From Fen-1258 sp041658245 (GTDB lineage: Bacteria; Bacteroidota; Ignavibacteria; Ignavibacteriales; Melioribacteraceae), in NCBI GenBank assembly GCA_041658245.1, contig JBBAAM010000006.1, forward strand, positions 37,377-101,376: a DNA stretch of 64,000 nt, read 5' to 3'. Positions 37,852-47,347 of this stretch are shown piece by piece. The notes below the pieces were generated by a model. That model was not told the origin of the DNA, searched no databases, and worked only from the letters and a program-made list of their open reading frames with translations. The translations under genes were made by a program, and so were the position numbers. Each line of letters starts with the position of its first letter. The first letter of the stretch is position 1.

Positions 37852-38310
37852 TTAATTGACAGTATCTGAAGAGTACAATGTTAATCTGCTGCCCGGTAAT
37901 ATACCGGATTCATATTCAACCAAAGATAAAAGAATTATCCAGTTGATTTCTCTTCTGGATACTTTACTCTCGGGGAACATTGTTACTTGATCTAAAATCA
38001 GTTCCAGATTCTCAGTATCTAATAATCCTACATTTAATAAGTGCATTATGTAGTTGTAATTATCTAAACCTAATATTTCTATTTCAAGTTCCGATAATAA
38101 ACGTATGCTTTTATGACTTATTTTTTCTTTATTAATATGTATTGATTTTCTGGTCAATATCTTATCGTACACCAGGCTAAACGCTATACCTAATGTTTTC
38201 TTATCGAACGTTTTATTCTTCATCAATTTACTATTTATTTCTTCCATTGAAGAATTATTGCTCAATCCTTCTAATATTTTCGCTAATACTTCAACAATAT
38301 TGCCCGTCAT
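37852..38310 (-). CDS. smg: Smg (DUF494) family protein
   Basis: A 152-residue mostly helical protein with the Smg layout: an N-terminal EVLAKILEGL part, a middle SIRLLSELEIEILGLDNYNY, IMHLLNVGLLDTENLELILD, and a C-terminal INWIILLSLVEYESG. Its role is unknown in most bacteria. The gene is tied to topA here as in Escherichia coli (smg near topA). The start overlaps the ybeY stop as ATGA. Confidence 0.78.
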   Translation of the reverse strand: MTGNIVEVLAKILEGLSNNSSMEEINSKLMKNKTFDKKTLGIAFSLVYDKILTRKSIHINKEKISHKSIRLLSELEIEILGLDNYNYIMHLLNVGLLDTENLELILDQVTMFPESKVSRREINWIILLSLVEYESGILPGSRLTLYSSDTVN

Positions 38311-38753
38311 ATTTTCTTTACTAATCCTTTAGAAAGTTTTTGAATTTTTTGCACTATGGTATCTTCAACTTTTTTCATCTTTTTTCTTTTTGCTAATGTA
38401 ATATCATCATAACCAGTCATATGCAAAATTCCGTGAGTTACTAATCTGAATATTTCATTGTTCAGCGTTACATGATACTTCTTACTGTTTTCTGAAGCAT
38501 CATTAATAGAGATAAAAATTTCGCCGTCTAAATTATTCCTTTCGTTCGAATAATCAAAGGTGATTATGTCTGTGCTGTAATTATGATTCAAATATTTCTT
38601 ATTTAATTTGAGCATTGCTTCTGTAGAAACAAAATTTATTTCCAATGAAGATATTTTGAGATCAAGTTCATTACATAATGATACAACTATTCTATGTAAC
38701 GATCTTTTATTTATTTTAATTCCTTTCTCAGTATATATAAAAAGATTTTTCAC
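38307..38753 (-). CDS. ybeY: Endoribonuclease YbeY
   Basis: A 148-residue rRNA-maturation and quality-control nuclease: NYSTDIITFDYSNERNNLDG, EIFISINDASENSKKYHVTL, and the metal-binding motif RLVTHGILHMTGYDD. The classical third ligand is His (GYDH), while here it is Asp, as I recall for Bacteroidota orthologues (GYKDK). So the metal site is HxxxHxxxxxD-like, and activity is still expected. Overlaps smg by 4 bases. Confidence 0.87.
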   Translation of the reverse strand: MKNLFIYTEKGIKINKRSLHRIVVSLCNELDLKISSLEINFVSTEAMLKLNKKYLNHNYSTDIITFDYSNERNNLDGEIFISINDASENSKKYHVTLNNEIFRLVTHGILHMTGYDDITLAKRKKMKKVEDTIVQKIQKLSKGLVKKI

Positions 38754-38877
38754 GTATTGATTATTCCAATGGAAAATTATTTTGCGTTAAAGAATTGATC
38801 GTAATCATTGTATATTCAACGTAACGTTGTGCTGATTTTTCAAATGAGTATTATCCATTAAGTCCTTTCAACAACTA

Positions 38878-40485
38878 TTACTTTGAGAAACCGCTTAACT
38901 TTTCAGCTTCACCGAATAATGAAGCTGCTTTCTGAAATTGATGATCTGATTTTAACAAAGTTAAATACCAGCCGTTATTCTTAAATAGATCACGGGCAAT
39001 AAATGCTTTTAATCTTTGTCTAATATTTTCTTTATCCTCTTCATATCCTTTAGCATCATATTTTACTTTTAGTGATCCTGCGTATTTAACAAAACTCTGC
39101 ATCTGTTCGTTACTGATCTGAAATTCATTTACTAACTTTCTAAGATCGCCGGAGTATTTTCCTCTGAGTGATGTCCCGTCTTTATCAAGAATTTTTCTTA
39201 CAAACTGATAGTAAACATTATTCTTTCTTAACTCAGCGGAATAATTAGAAACTTTACCCGGTTCGACTATAAAGTCCGGAGTAATACCGCCGCCTCCATA
39301 TACGGTGCGTCCGTTTTTAGTCTTAAATATTTGTTTAGTAGAATCTTTTTCAGTTTTGTGATTGACATTATCCCCTTCTGTTTCTCTTCTATCCGTTACC
39401 TCTTCATAATATTTTTTCTTGTCTTTATAATCTCTCTGAATTTGTCTTCCCGAAGGAGTAAAATATTTTGCAATTGTTATTCTAACAGCCGAACCGTCTT
39501 TAAGTTGGATTGAAGTTTGTACCAGACCTTTTCCAAAAGTTGTTTCACCAACAATTAAACCTCTATCCCAATCCTGCACAGCGCCTGAGACAATTTCGCT
39601 CGCTGATGCAGAACCGCGATTTACTAATACAATAAGCGGAATTTTTTCATATGGATAGAATTTTCGGGCATGATATTCCTCGCTTGATTGTTTTGATCTA
39701 CCCTTATTATAGACTATCATTTTATTGCCATCTATAAATAGATCAGCCACGTTAGATGCTTGTATTTCATATCCGCCGGGATTATTTCTTAGATCAAGCA
39801 CTAATCTCTTCATCCCCTTCGAGGAAAGACCCTGAAGTGCATTTATCATCTCTTCTGTTGTTGTTTCTGAAAAGCGAGTTAGGTTTATATAACCGGTTTC
39901 GATATCGTACATTAATGAAGCATCAACAGAAAATAAATTTATCTTATCTCGTGTAACCTTAAAAGTAGTTACTGATTTAGAACTCGGTCTGAAAATAGTT
40001 AGATCAACATTTGTTCCTTTACTGCCGCGTAACTTTTTAATTACATCTTCGTTCTTCCATCCAATACTGCTCTTCCCGTCTATTTTAACTATACGGTCAC
40101 CCGACATAATACCCACCATTTCACTCGGTCCGTTTGTAATTGGCGATACAACCGTGATCGTATCATTAACAATTTGAAACTCAACACCAATCCCTTCAAA
40201 ATTTCCTCTGAAAGATTCTTCTTCAGCAGTTTGATCTTTTGCAGAGATATAAACAGTGTGAGGATCTAAACTGCTGAACATTCCTTTTATAGCATCTTCA
40301 GTTAATTTCTTCGCATCAACTTTATCCACATAATAATTTTCTGTGAATTCCATTATATCACCGATCTTTTTAAGTTGCCTAGTGTTTTCGGAAAATGAAA
40401 CAACATCACTAAGTTTTAAACCGATGAATAAACCTAAAAGTAAAGCAACGATTATATATGGAAGATGCTTAAAAATATTTTTCAT
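38878..40485 (-). CDS. ctpA: C-terminal processing peptidase (S41)
   Basis: A 535-residue exported serine protease. N-terminal signal anchor (PYIIVALLLGLFIGLKLSD), PDZ domain at about 95-165 (EGIGVEFQIVNDTITVVSPI, GIMSGDRIVKIDGKSSIGWK), and the S41 catalytic domain with LDLRNNPGG, NRGSASASEIVSGAVQDW containing the Ser nucleophile and, about 25 residues later, ETTFGKGLVQ containing the Lys base. Acts in the periplasm on tail-specific substrates. A 124-base gap separates it from ybeY. Confidence 0.93.
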   Translation of the reverse strand: MKNIFKHLPYIIVALLLGLFIGLKLSDVVSFSENTRQLKKIGDIMEFTENYYVDKVDAKKLTEDAIKGMFSSLDPHTVYISAKDQTAEEESFRGNFEGIGVEFQIVNDTITVVSPITNGPSEMVGIMSGDRIVKIDGKSSIGWKNEDVIKKLRGSKGTNVDLTIFRPSSKSVTTFKVTRDKINLFSVDASLMYDIETGYINLTRFSETTTEEMINALQGLSSKGMKRLVLDLRNNPGGYEIQASNVADLFIDGNKMIVYNKGRSKQSSEEYHARKFYPYEKIPLIVLVNRGSASASEIVSGAVQDWDRGLIVGETTFGKGLVQTSIQLKDGSAVRITIAKYFTPSGRQIQRDYKDKKKYYEEVTDRRETEGDNVNHKTEKDSTKQIFKTKNGRTVYGGGGITPDFIVEPGKVSNYSAELRKNNVYYQFVRKILDKDGTSLRGKYSGDLRKLVNEFQISNEQMQSFVKYAGSLKVKYDAKGYEEDKENIRQRLKAFIARDLFKNNGWYLTLLKSDHQFQKAASLFGEAEKLSGFSK

Positions 40486-40493
40486 TTTTTCCT

Positions 40494-42002
40494 TTACTTT
40501 TGAGGACGCATTTGGGGAAATAAAATCACATCTCGAATTGACGGCTGATTTGTTAAGAGCATTATTAATCTGTCAATCCCAACACCAAGTCCTGCGGTGG
40601 GCGGCATAGCATATTCAAGCGCACGAACAAAATCTTCATCTATCTGATGAGCTTCTTCGTCACCTTCTTCTTTCATCTTTGCTTGATCTTCAAATCTGCT
40701 TCGTTGATCTATCGGATCGTTTAATTCGGTGAACGCATTACAAATTTCACGACCGAGAACAAATCCTTCAAATCTTTCGACAAGTCCTTTTCTTGATCTA
40801 TGTTTTTTAGCAAGCGGTGAAAGTTCTACCGGGTAATCAGTTACAAAAGTTGGCTGAATTAATGTCGGTTGAATAGTTACTTCGAAAAGCAGATCAATCA
40901 ATTTACCTTTGCTCTCCCCGCCTTCCATATCAACATTTTTTGTTTTCAATAATTTTATCAGCTCTTCATTCGATGCTAAGAGAACATCAATTCCTACTTT
41001 CTCTTTTAGTTCATCAACCATCGAAATTCTTTTCCACGGCGGATTAAAATTAATTTTGTTTCCTTCGATATTAAATTCAGTTGTATTAAAAACATTTTTA
41101 GAAATATTAGCTACCATATTTTCAACGAACGACATCATCCAGAAATAATCTTTGTATGCAACGTAGAGCTCAAGCATAGTGAATTCCGGATTATGTGTTT
41201 TATCCATTCCTTCATTACGAAAGTCTTTTGATATTTCATAAACTCCGTCAAATCCTCCAACGATCAAACGTTTCAAATAAAGTTCATCTGCAATTCTTAG
41301 ATAGAGATCTAGATCAAGAGCATTGTGGTGAGTAGAAAATGGACGGGCTGTAGCGCCGCCATATAACGGTTGTAATATCGGCGTCTCAACCTCAACCAAT
41401 CCGTTTTCATCTAAATATTTTCTAATCTCAGTTACAACTTTAGATCTTGTCTTAAATACAGATTTAACTTCGGGATTTAGAATCAGATCGAGATAACGCT
41501 GGCGGTAGCGCATTTCTTTATCAGCAAACTGATCATGTACAACTTTATTTCCGCTTTCATCAGTTGTCTCTTTCGGAATTGGAATCGGTCTCAATGATTT
41601 TGAAAGAAGAGTAAATGATTTTGAATGAACTGAGATTTCACCCGTCTTTGTTTTAAAAACAAATCCTTCCACACCAATTATGTCGCCGATATCAAGAAGT
41701 TTAAATACATCGTAATATTCTCCAACGTCATCTTTCTTTAAATAGATCTGCAGCTTACCGTCTTTATCCTGGATGTGCGCGAAAGATGCTTTTCCCATTC
41801 TGCGTATTGCCATAATTCTTCCGGCAACTTTAACATCTTTATTTTCATACTTTTCAAAATTGTTTTTGATGTTTTCGGAATAATTATCAACATCAAAACT
41901 GTAGGCAAACGGCTCTATTCCTTTTGCCAGCAATTCTCTTAACTCTTCATGTCTTCGTTGAATGAGTGAATTAAAATCTAAATCTTGATTTAATGGTTCC
42001 AA
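40494..42002 (-). CDS. lysS: Lysyl-tRNA synthetase, class II
   Basis: A 502-residue enzyme charging tRNA-Lys. OB-fold anticodon domain at about 55-150 (VKVAGRIMAIRRMGKASFAH, IQDKDGKLQIYLKKDDVGEY), class II motif 1 with ETPILQPLYGGATARPF, motif 2 in FRNEGMDKTHNPEFTMLELY, and motif 3 in GLGVGIDRLIMLLTNQPSIR. Ends with RDVILFPQMRPQK as usual. Complete and typical in length. Follows dacB, precedes ctpA. Confidence 0.96.
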   Translation of the reverse strand: MEPLNQDLDFNSLIQRRHEELRELLAKGIEPFAYSFDVDNYSENIKNNFEKYENKDVKVAGRIMAIRRMGKASFAHIQDKDGKLQIYLKKDDVGEYYDVFKLLDIGDIIGVEGFVFKTKTGEISVHSKSFTLLSKSLRPIPIPKETTDESGNKVVHDQFADKEMRYRQRYLDLILNPEVKSVFKTRSKVVTEIRKYLDENGLVEVETPILQPLYGGATARPFSTHHNALDLDLYLRIADELYLKRLIVGGFDGVYEISKDFRNEGMDKTHNPEFTMLELYVAYKDYFWMMSFVENMVANISKNVFNTTEFNIEGNKINFNPPWKRISMVDELKEKVGIDVLLASNEELIKLLKTKNVDMEGGESKGKLIDLLFEVTIQPTLIQPTFVTDYPVELSPLAKKHRSRKGLVERFEGFVLGREICNAFTELNDPIDQRSRFEDQAKMKEEGDEEAHQIDEDFVRALEYAMPPTAGLGVGIDRLIMLLTNQPSIRDVILFPQMRPQK

Positions 42003-42039
42003 TATTCCTCCAAAATTATCTTTCTTATTTTTTACAGAA

Positions 42040-43554
42040 TTAATTTCTAATAAAATTTACAAGACGGTGACAAACATTATCCTGTATATAATTTGCAAGT
42101 GCCGGCGGAACTAAATAATTATTGACCAGCATAGAAAAAACAAGCTGCTCGCCGGAAACTGTTTTTAAATAACCTGAAAGTGCAGAGACATTATTATTAT
42201 ATCCGGCTTTTGCTCTAACGTTGTTTTCAGCAGAAGTTCTTTTCATTCTATCAATCAACGTCCCATCAACTCCTGCTATAGGTAATGATTCATAAAATTG
42301 TAAGAACTCATCGCTCTTATTCATGTATGATAAAAGATTTACGATCTGCCTTGGCGTTACCAAATTTAATCTTGATAAACCCGAGCCGTCTGCCATTACC
42401 ATATTCTCCGGATTAATTCCCATCGTATTAAAAAAATCATTACACGCTTTAACACCGTTTTCTATTGTACCGAAATTGTAAATCTCAAGACCGATAGTTT
42501 TGAGTATCTGCTCTGCATAAAAATTATTGCTGTTCTTATTTAATTCTTTAAGTATCATTTTTAACGGAACCGATCTGTGTGAAAAGATCGGAGTAAGATC
42601 ATCGGACGGGATATTTTTTTCTGCACTATCAATTCCACCGATTCTTCCTTTTATAATAATTCCTTTTTGTTCGAACACTTCTTTAAGAACTGTTAGAAAG
42701 AACATTGTAGGATCAGTTATAGAAACGTGCTCGCTAATCGGTTTAGAATCTTTTTTAATATTGCCGGTTACACTAATTAGATTTGTCCCGCGCAGTCTGC
42801 GTACGGAAACAGATTGTTCCGAATTTTCATCAACAGTAATTACTTTAGCCGCAAGCTGAACAAATTTTGTATCCGGAATTATAGAAATTATTGCCGGATA
42901 ATTAATTTCGCTTGGTACGATCTTTATCTCAATACTGTTATCGTCAAAACTCAAAGCGCCGCTGGGAGCTTCAAACCAACTTGATTCGTAATCAAGTGTC
43001 CATCCTTTTCCGAGTCCTAAATTATCGAAGTAAGAATCATCACCGTAAATATTTCCTGTTATTGCCCAGATGCCCTTTGTTTTAAGCGAGTCTGCCCAAT
43101 TTTCAAATATTTTTGTCTGCGAACCTTCATAAAACCGGTTTGATATTGTCGGATCTCCCGAACCTTGTATGATAAGATCTCCTTTAAGCAAACCTTTTCC
43201 GATATCTCCGTTTACGTAAAAATTTGTTTCATAAATAAAATCTGAACCAAGCAGAATTATTGCCGCTGCACTTGTAAATAATTTCATATTTGAAGCTGGA
43301 ATGAAAAGTTTATCGGCGTTCCGTTTGTAGATAATTTCTCCGGTCTTCAAAGATTTGATCATTACTCCCCAAATTGCATCGCTGAAATTTTTATCGTTGA
43401 AATAATCATCAAGCTGATCGCGCAATTCTGTAAGAGAATTTAAACTTTGTCCGCTCTTTTTTTCATACAATGTATCTTTCTGCTGTGAGAATAGAATTGA
43501 TGTGAAGAAGAGCAGAACAAGAAATATTTTACTTGCCGTATTTATCATAAACAA
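42040..43554 (-). CDS. dacB: PBP4-type D-alanyl-D-alanine carboxypeptidase/endopeptidase
   Basis: A 504-residue exported enzyme with a signal peptide (ASKIFLVLLFFTSILFSQQK). Active-site Ser in FIPASNMKLFTSAAAII (SxxK near residue 88), SxN in KELNKNSNNFYAEQIL (SNN), and the third motif appears as RAKAGYNNN, KAG where most members have KTG. Inserted domain II between motifs, MADGSGLSRLNLVTPRQIV conserved. Trims or cleaves peptidoglycan cross-links in the periplasm. Its start overlaps the end of rluB by 26 bases, and a start two codons later is also possible. Confidence 0.9.
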   Translation of the reverse strand: MFMINTASKIFLVLLFFTSILFSQQKDTLYEKKSGQSLNSLTELRDQLDDYFNDKNFSDAIWGVMIKSLKTGEIIYKRNADKLFIPASNMKLFTSAAAIILLGSDFIYETNFYVNGDIGKGLLKGDLIIQGSGDPTISNRFYEGSQTKIFENWADSLKTKGIWAITGNIYGDDSYFDNLGLGKGWTLDYESSWFEAPSGALSFDDNSIEIKIVPSEINYPAIISIIPDTKFVQLAAKVITVDENSEQSVSVRRLRGTNLISVTGNIKKDSKPISEHVSITDPTMFFLTVLKEVFEQKGIIIKGRIGGIDSAEKNIPSDDLTPIFSHRSVPLKMILKELNKNSNNFYAEQILKTIGLEIYNFGTIENGVKACNDFFNTMGINPENMVMADGSGLSRLNLVTPRQIVNLLSYMNKSDEFLQFYESLPIAGVDGTLIDRMKRTSAENNVRAKAGYNNNVSALSGYLKTVSGEQLVFSMLVNNYLVPPALANYIQDNVCHRLVNFIRN

Positions 43555-44242
43555 ATTTTATTTCTTGATATGAGAGCTTTCTATAACCGCCTTTTGGAAT
43601 TCCTTTAACAGTAAAACCGCCAAAACTTTCGCGGTCTAAATCATCTACAAAATATCCGAGTGCAAGAAACATATTTTTTACAAAATGATTTCTTCCTTCA
43701 ACTGTTGTTACAACCAATTTGTCATAACGGTTTCGAGAAACAAATTTAATCGCTTCAAAACGGCTCCTTCTTCTATCAAGAGTAATTCCTTTGAGAAGTT
43801 TAAGTTTATCTTCTTCTTGAAGCGGTTTATTCAGAGTTACTTTGTATTCACGCGGTACATGATTACTCGGATGAGTAAGGAAATTTGTGAAATCACCGTC
43901 ATTCGTTAAAAGAAGAACTCCGGTTGTGTCATAATCTAATCTTCCAACCGGAAATATTTTTTGGTTTGTATCTATAAGATCAAGAACAGTCTTTCTTCCT
44001 TTATCATCTTCCGTTGATGTGATAAATGCTTTCGGCTTGTTCAAAAGAAAATAAACTTTCTTCTGCGGTTTTATTTTCTCTCCGTCAAGGGCTATTTGAT
44101 CGGTCTCGGGATCAATAAAAAAAGCGAGATCAATAATCAGTTTGCCGTTTACCTGAACTCTGCCGTCTAGAATGAACTCCTCGGATTTTCTTCTTGATGC
44201 AATCCCGCACTCTGAGAGAAACCTATTCAATCGTATTTTCAT
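43529..44242 (-). CDS. rluB: Pseudouridine synthase RluB type
   Basis: A 237-residue enzyme modifying 23S rRNA. S4 domain at the N-terminus (MKIRLNRFLSECGIASRRKS), the catalytic motif GRLDYDTTGVLLLTNDGDFT with the Asp nucleophile near residue 103, and VEGRNHFVKNMFLALGYFV near the C-terminus. It overlaps scpB upstream, an arrangement (scpA-scpB-rluB) conserved in many phyla. A 26-base overlap with dacB downstream suggests a continuous operon. Confidence 0.92.
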   Translation of the reverse strand: MKIRLNRFLSECGIASRRKSEEFILDGRVQVNGKLIIDLAFFIDPETDQIALDGEKIKPQKKVYFLLNKPKAFITSTEDDKGRKTVLDLIDTNQKIFPVGRLDYDTTGVLLLTNDGDFTNFLTHPSNHVPREYKVTLNKPLQEEDKLKLLKGITLDRRRSRFEAIKFVSRNRYDKLVVTTVEGRNHFVKNMFLALGYFVDDLDRESFGGFTVKGIPKGGYRKLSYQEIKFVYDKYGK

Positions 44243-44915
44243 TATCTTCTTCTAATTCTGATTCTATTTCGTTGTCTCGCTCAAGCTCAGATTGTAATTC
44301 TTCTTCTTCAGCTTTTTCCTCAACACCGCTCATCATTATTCTGCGTTTCTGTTCAATGAAATCTTCATCTTTCATTATCTCTTCTATTTCACGCGGTTTT
44401 GGCAAATCGCTTATCTGCTTCAATCCAAAGTATTTTAAGAATTCATCTGTAGTTACATAAAGAAGCGGACGACCGACAGTCTCTGCTCTTCCGGATATTG
44501 TAACAAGATTTTTTTCAAGCAAAGTATTAAGAGTATAATCCGAATTCACACCGCGTATTGATTCCAATTCCGGTTTTGTAAGCGGCTGTTTGTACGCTAT
44601 CATTGCAAGCGTTTCAAGAGAAGCTGGACTTAATCTTCTCTTTGTTTTTTCTGTTGAGAGATATCCGACATACTTTGAATGATCCGGTTTTGTTGCGTGG
44701 ATATAACCGTGTGCGATCTTCAAAATTGTAAATGCAATTCCGTTCTGATCATATTGTATATTTAACTCATCAACAGTTTTTTCTATGTCATCTTCTGTGA
44801 TCTCAGTGTCCGATCCGTCTATTTCTTTGATTGCATTAATAATTTCTACCGGAGTTAACGGATCATCTGAAGCGAAGATCAATGCTTCTATAACCGAGTT
44901 GTAAATATTATCCAT
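44223..44915 (-). CDS. scpB: Segregation and condensation protein B
   Basis: A 230-residue protein with two winged helices: VIEALIFASDDPLTPVEIIN, then KRRLSPASLETLAMIAYKQP, LTKPELESIRGVNSDYTLNT and GRPLLYVTTDEFLKYFGLKQ. Forms the ScpAB-Smc complex for chromosome condensation. The C-terminal 40 residues are an acidic Glu/Asn-rich tail that overlaps the rluB start. It overlaps scpA by 8 bases. Confidence 0.94.
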   Translation of the reverse strand: MDNIYNSVIEALIFASDDPLTPVEIINAIKEIDGSDTEITEDDIEKTVDELNIQYDQNGIAFTILKIAHGYIHATKPDHSKYVGYLSTEKTKRRLSPASLETLAMIAYKQPLTKPELESIRGVNSDYTLNTLLEKNLVTISGRAETVGRPLLYVTTDEFLKYFGLKQISDLPKPREIEEIMKDEDFIEQKRRIMMSGVEEKAEEEELQSELERDNEIESELEEDNENTIE

Positions 44916-45627
44916 TTGCTAATCCATAAATGATAAAGTTGTTTAGTTCATTTGATGCACGTATACCAATCGTACCGGCTTTAACCATTTCTAACATTGC
45001 AATAAAAGTAACTACAATTTTAATTTTCTCTCGCAGATCAATCATTAACTCAAGAAAACTGATTTGATTATTAGCCGAAAGTTTGGAAGTAATGTATTCC
45101 ATCTGCTCGTCTATCGTTATGTTCCACTTTTTAATTTGATGAACGGGTTCAGCCGGCTTATCTAATAAAACTTTTTTGAATGCTTTTATCAAGTCATAGA
45201 TTGTAATGTTCTTAAGTAGAACACCGTAATCTGTTGTGGTTTCTTTCGGATCTTCATTAAAATTACTGCGGTAATTATATTTTCTCTGGTTCGCCTCCAT
45301 ATAAGAAAGTTCTTCAGACATCTCTTTATATCTTTTGTATTCAAGCAGAGCTCTGACTAATTCAGCACGCGGATCAACTTCTTCCCCCTTCTCATCAATT
45401 TCTCTGGGCAACAACATCCTAACTTTAATCTGCATTAGCGTAGCAGCCATCAAAATGAAATCGCCGGCAACTTCAAGATCGAGTTGTTCGAGAAGATGCA
45501 GATAATCCATAAACTCGTGGGTTATCCGCGAGATTGGTATATCATAAATATCCAATTCATCTCTTCGAAGAAAAAAAAGAAGCAGATCAAGCGGACCTTC
45601 AAAATCTTGTAAACTTATTTTATACAA
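44908..45627 (-). CDS. scpA: Segregation and condensation protein A
   Basis: A 239-residue kleisin: QDFEGPLDLLLFFLRRDELD, ISRITHEFMDYLHLLEQLDL, AGDFILMAATLMQIKVRMLL and a C-terminal winged-helix part (ISFLELMIDLREKIKIVVTF, AMLEMVKAGTIGI). Bridges Smc heads with ScpB. Translation overlaps scpB. One base separates it from trpS. Confidence 0.94.
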   Translation of the reverse strand: MYKISLQDFEGPLDLLLFFLRRDELDIYDIPISRITHEFMDYLHLLEQLDLEVAGDFILMAATLMQIKVRMLLPREIDEKGEEVDPRAELVRALLEYKRYKEMSEELSYMEANQRKYNYRSNFNEDPKETTTDYGVLLKNITIYDLIKAFKKVLLDKPAEPVHQIKKWNITIDEQMEYITSKLSANNQISFLELMIDLREKIKIVVTFIAMLEMVKAGTIGIRASNELNNFIIYGLANG

Positions 45628-45628
45628 A

Positions 45629-46615
45629 TTAACCCATCTTCATTTTTTGATGAACTTCGTTCATTGTTTGCTGTGCAATTACTTTTGCTTTTTTCTCGCC
45701 ATCGTTCAAAACATCTTTAACGAGATTAATATTCTTTTCGTAAGTTTTTCTTTTTTCTAAAATCGGTGCAAGCATATTATTGATCTTCGAAGCACAATTT
45801 AATTTACAATCAACACAGCCAAGCGCACCGCTTCTGCAGTCTTTTTCAATTACCGGAATTTCTTCCGGATTAAATTTTTTGTGATAAGTAAATACCAAAC
45901 AGACTTCCGGTCTTCCGGGATCGTTCTTTCTTAATTTCTGCGGATCGGTTAGTGCTTTACGCAATTTTTGTTTTACTGTTTCAGCATCGTCCGAAAGTAA
46001 AATTACATTGCCAAGCGATTTGCTCATTCTATTTCCGTCTAAACCCGGCAGACGCGCAAAGTTTGTTACCATTCCTTCAGGTTCGGGAAATACCGGCTCG
46101 TTTGGAGCGTACTGAGTATTAAATCTTCTTGCTATTTCTCGAGTGATCTCGATATGCGGAAGCTGATCTTCACCAACCGGAACAACATCGCCTTTGTATA
46201 ACAAAATATCCGCCGCTTGAAGTACCGGGTAACCGAGATGTCCGTAAACTAAATTCTCAATATTCAGATCGCGCACTTGCTCTTTGAGTGTAGGATTTCG
46301 TTCAAGACGCGCTTTTGTGATCAGCATAGAAAAAATTAAAAACAATTCAGCATGCTCTTTGATCTGCGATTGCCTGAACATTGGCGACTTTTCGGGATCC
46401 AAACCTGCTGAGAGCCAATCTGTGACCATTTCAAGTGTGTTCTGGTAGATCTCTTCGGTTGATAGCTCGGTAGTTAAAACATGATAATCTGCAACAAGAT
46501 GATAATTCTGATACTCATCCTGAAGTTTTATCCAATTTTCCAAAGCGCCTACATAATTACCTAAATGCAATTTGCCTGTAGGACGCATTCCACTAAGAAT
46601 TCTTTTCTTTGCCAT
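45629..46615 (-). CDS. trpS: Tryptophanyl-tRNA synthetase
   Basis: A 328-residue class I enzyme. HIGH-like motif GMRPTGKLHLGNYVGALENW at the N-terminus, the Trp-binding DYHVLTTELS and QAADILLYKGDVVPVGEDQL, and the KMSKS-type RMSKSLGNVILLSDD. A Cys-rich insert (CVDCKLNCASKINN) lies at the C-terminal side. Complete and normal length. Precedes scpA by one base and follows the HNH gene after 58 bases. Confidence 0.95.
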   Translation of the reverse strand: MAKKRILSGMRPTGKLHLGNYVGALENWIKLQDEYQNYHLVADYHVLTTELSTEEIYQNTLEMVTDWLSAGLDPEKSPMFRQSQIKEHAELFLIFSMLITKARLERNPTLKEQVRDLNIENLVYGHLGYPVLQAADILLYKGDVVPVGEDQLPHIEITREIARRFNTQYAPNEPVFPEPEGMVTNFARLPGLDGNRMSKSLGNVILLSDDAETVKQKLRKALTDPQKLRKNDPGRPEVCLVFTYHKKFNPEEIPVIEKDCRSGALGCVDCKLNCASKINNMLAPILEKRKTYEKNINLVKDVLNDGEKKAKVIAQQTMNEVHQKMKMG

Positions 46616-46673
46616 AATAGGATTTTATTGAAATTTAATTAGATGTGCAATAATAATGAAAAATTAGTTCAAT

Positions 46674-47177
46674 TTACGATTGGAACAGGTACTGTTTCCA
46701 TGATTCATCTAAACGTCCGGCGTTATTCCTAATATACATTATATGGTTCGGTGCATACGGTTTAACTTTCAATTTTAAATGAGATTCTTCCGGTGTGCGG
46801 TCTCCTTTTCGATTATTACAAGGAAGACAAGCCGCAACAAGATTTTCCCAAGAATCATCTCCGCCTTTTGATCTTGGAATAACATGATCAAGCGTCAACG
46901 GAAGATCGGCTCTGCCGCAATAAGCGCATTTATGTCCGTCACGTTTCAAAATATTTCTTCTGGTTAGAATAATTTTTTTGTAAGGTAATTTTATATAATC
47001 GTTAAGCCGGATAATACTTGGCCATGGGAAAGTTTTTGATACTGTATGAATGCTTTTTTTATCGTTATTAACTACAAGTTCTGCCTTACCGAGAAAGATA
47101 AGGACAACAGCTTTTTTTACATTGCAGATAGTCAGCGGTTCATAGCTTTGATTGAGGAGTAAAACTTTAGCGTTCAG
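46674..47177 (-). CDS. HNH endonuclease without a canonical start codon
   Basis: The HNH core (KRDGHKCAYCGRADLPLTLD, HVIPRSKGGDDSWENLVAAC, LPCNNRKGDRTPEESHL) occupies the last 90 residues and has zinc-binding CxxC pairs. The reading frame continues without a stop to 47210 and encodes the N-terminal part expected for this family (NAKVLLLNQSYEPLTICNVK, then KAVVLIFLGKAELVVNND). No ATG, GTG or TTG lies in frame between the stop at 47211 and the core; the first is a TTG inside the core at 46949. A CTG at 47177 is the nearest candidate, giving 167 residues. A GGAGG lies 5' but points to no usable codon. Either a non-AUG start or a lost start codon. The protein may act in DNA repair, function unproven. 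Confidence 0.65.
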   Translation of the reverse strand: MNAKVLLLNQSYEPLTICNVKKAVVLIFLGKAELVVNNDKKSIHTVSKTFPWPSIIRLNDYIKLPYKKIILTRRNILKRDGHKCAYCGRADLPLTLDHVIPRSKGGDDSWENLVAACLPCNNRKGDRTPEESHLKLKVKPYAPNHIMYIRNNAGRLDESWKQYLFQS

Positions 47178-47347
47178 TGATCCATTTGTTCCGAATTTCC
47201 GTTCGAAGACTTACCTCCAAATAAATTACCGTTATAATTGTTGGTTTAATATTTCACCTTAAAACACGTTGCAAATATCGTAATTACACCCTAATAATGA
47301 AAGTCTAATTTAACATCATATCTCAGATTTAAAGAGAAACCTTAGTT

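Noticed and set aside
47211..47347. Gap between HNH and oxyR inspected for small RNA or tRNA
   Set aside because: No cloverleaf, no strong hairpin with a T run. AT-rich promoter-like sequence only.
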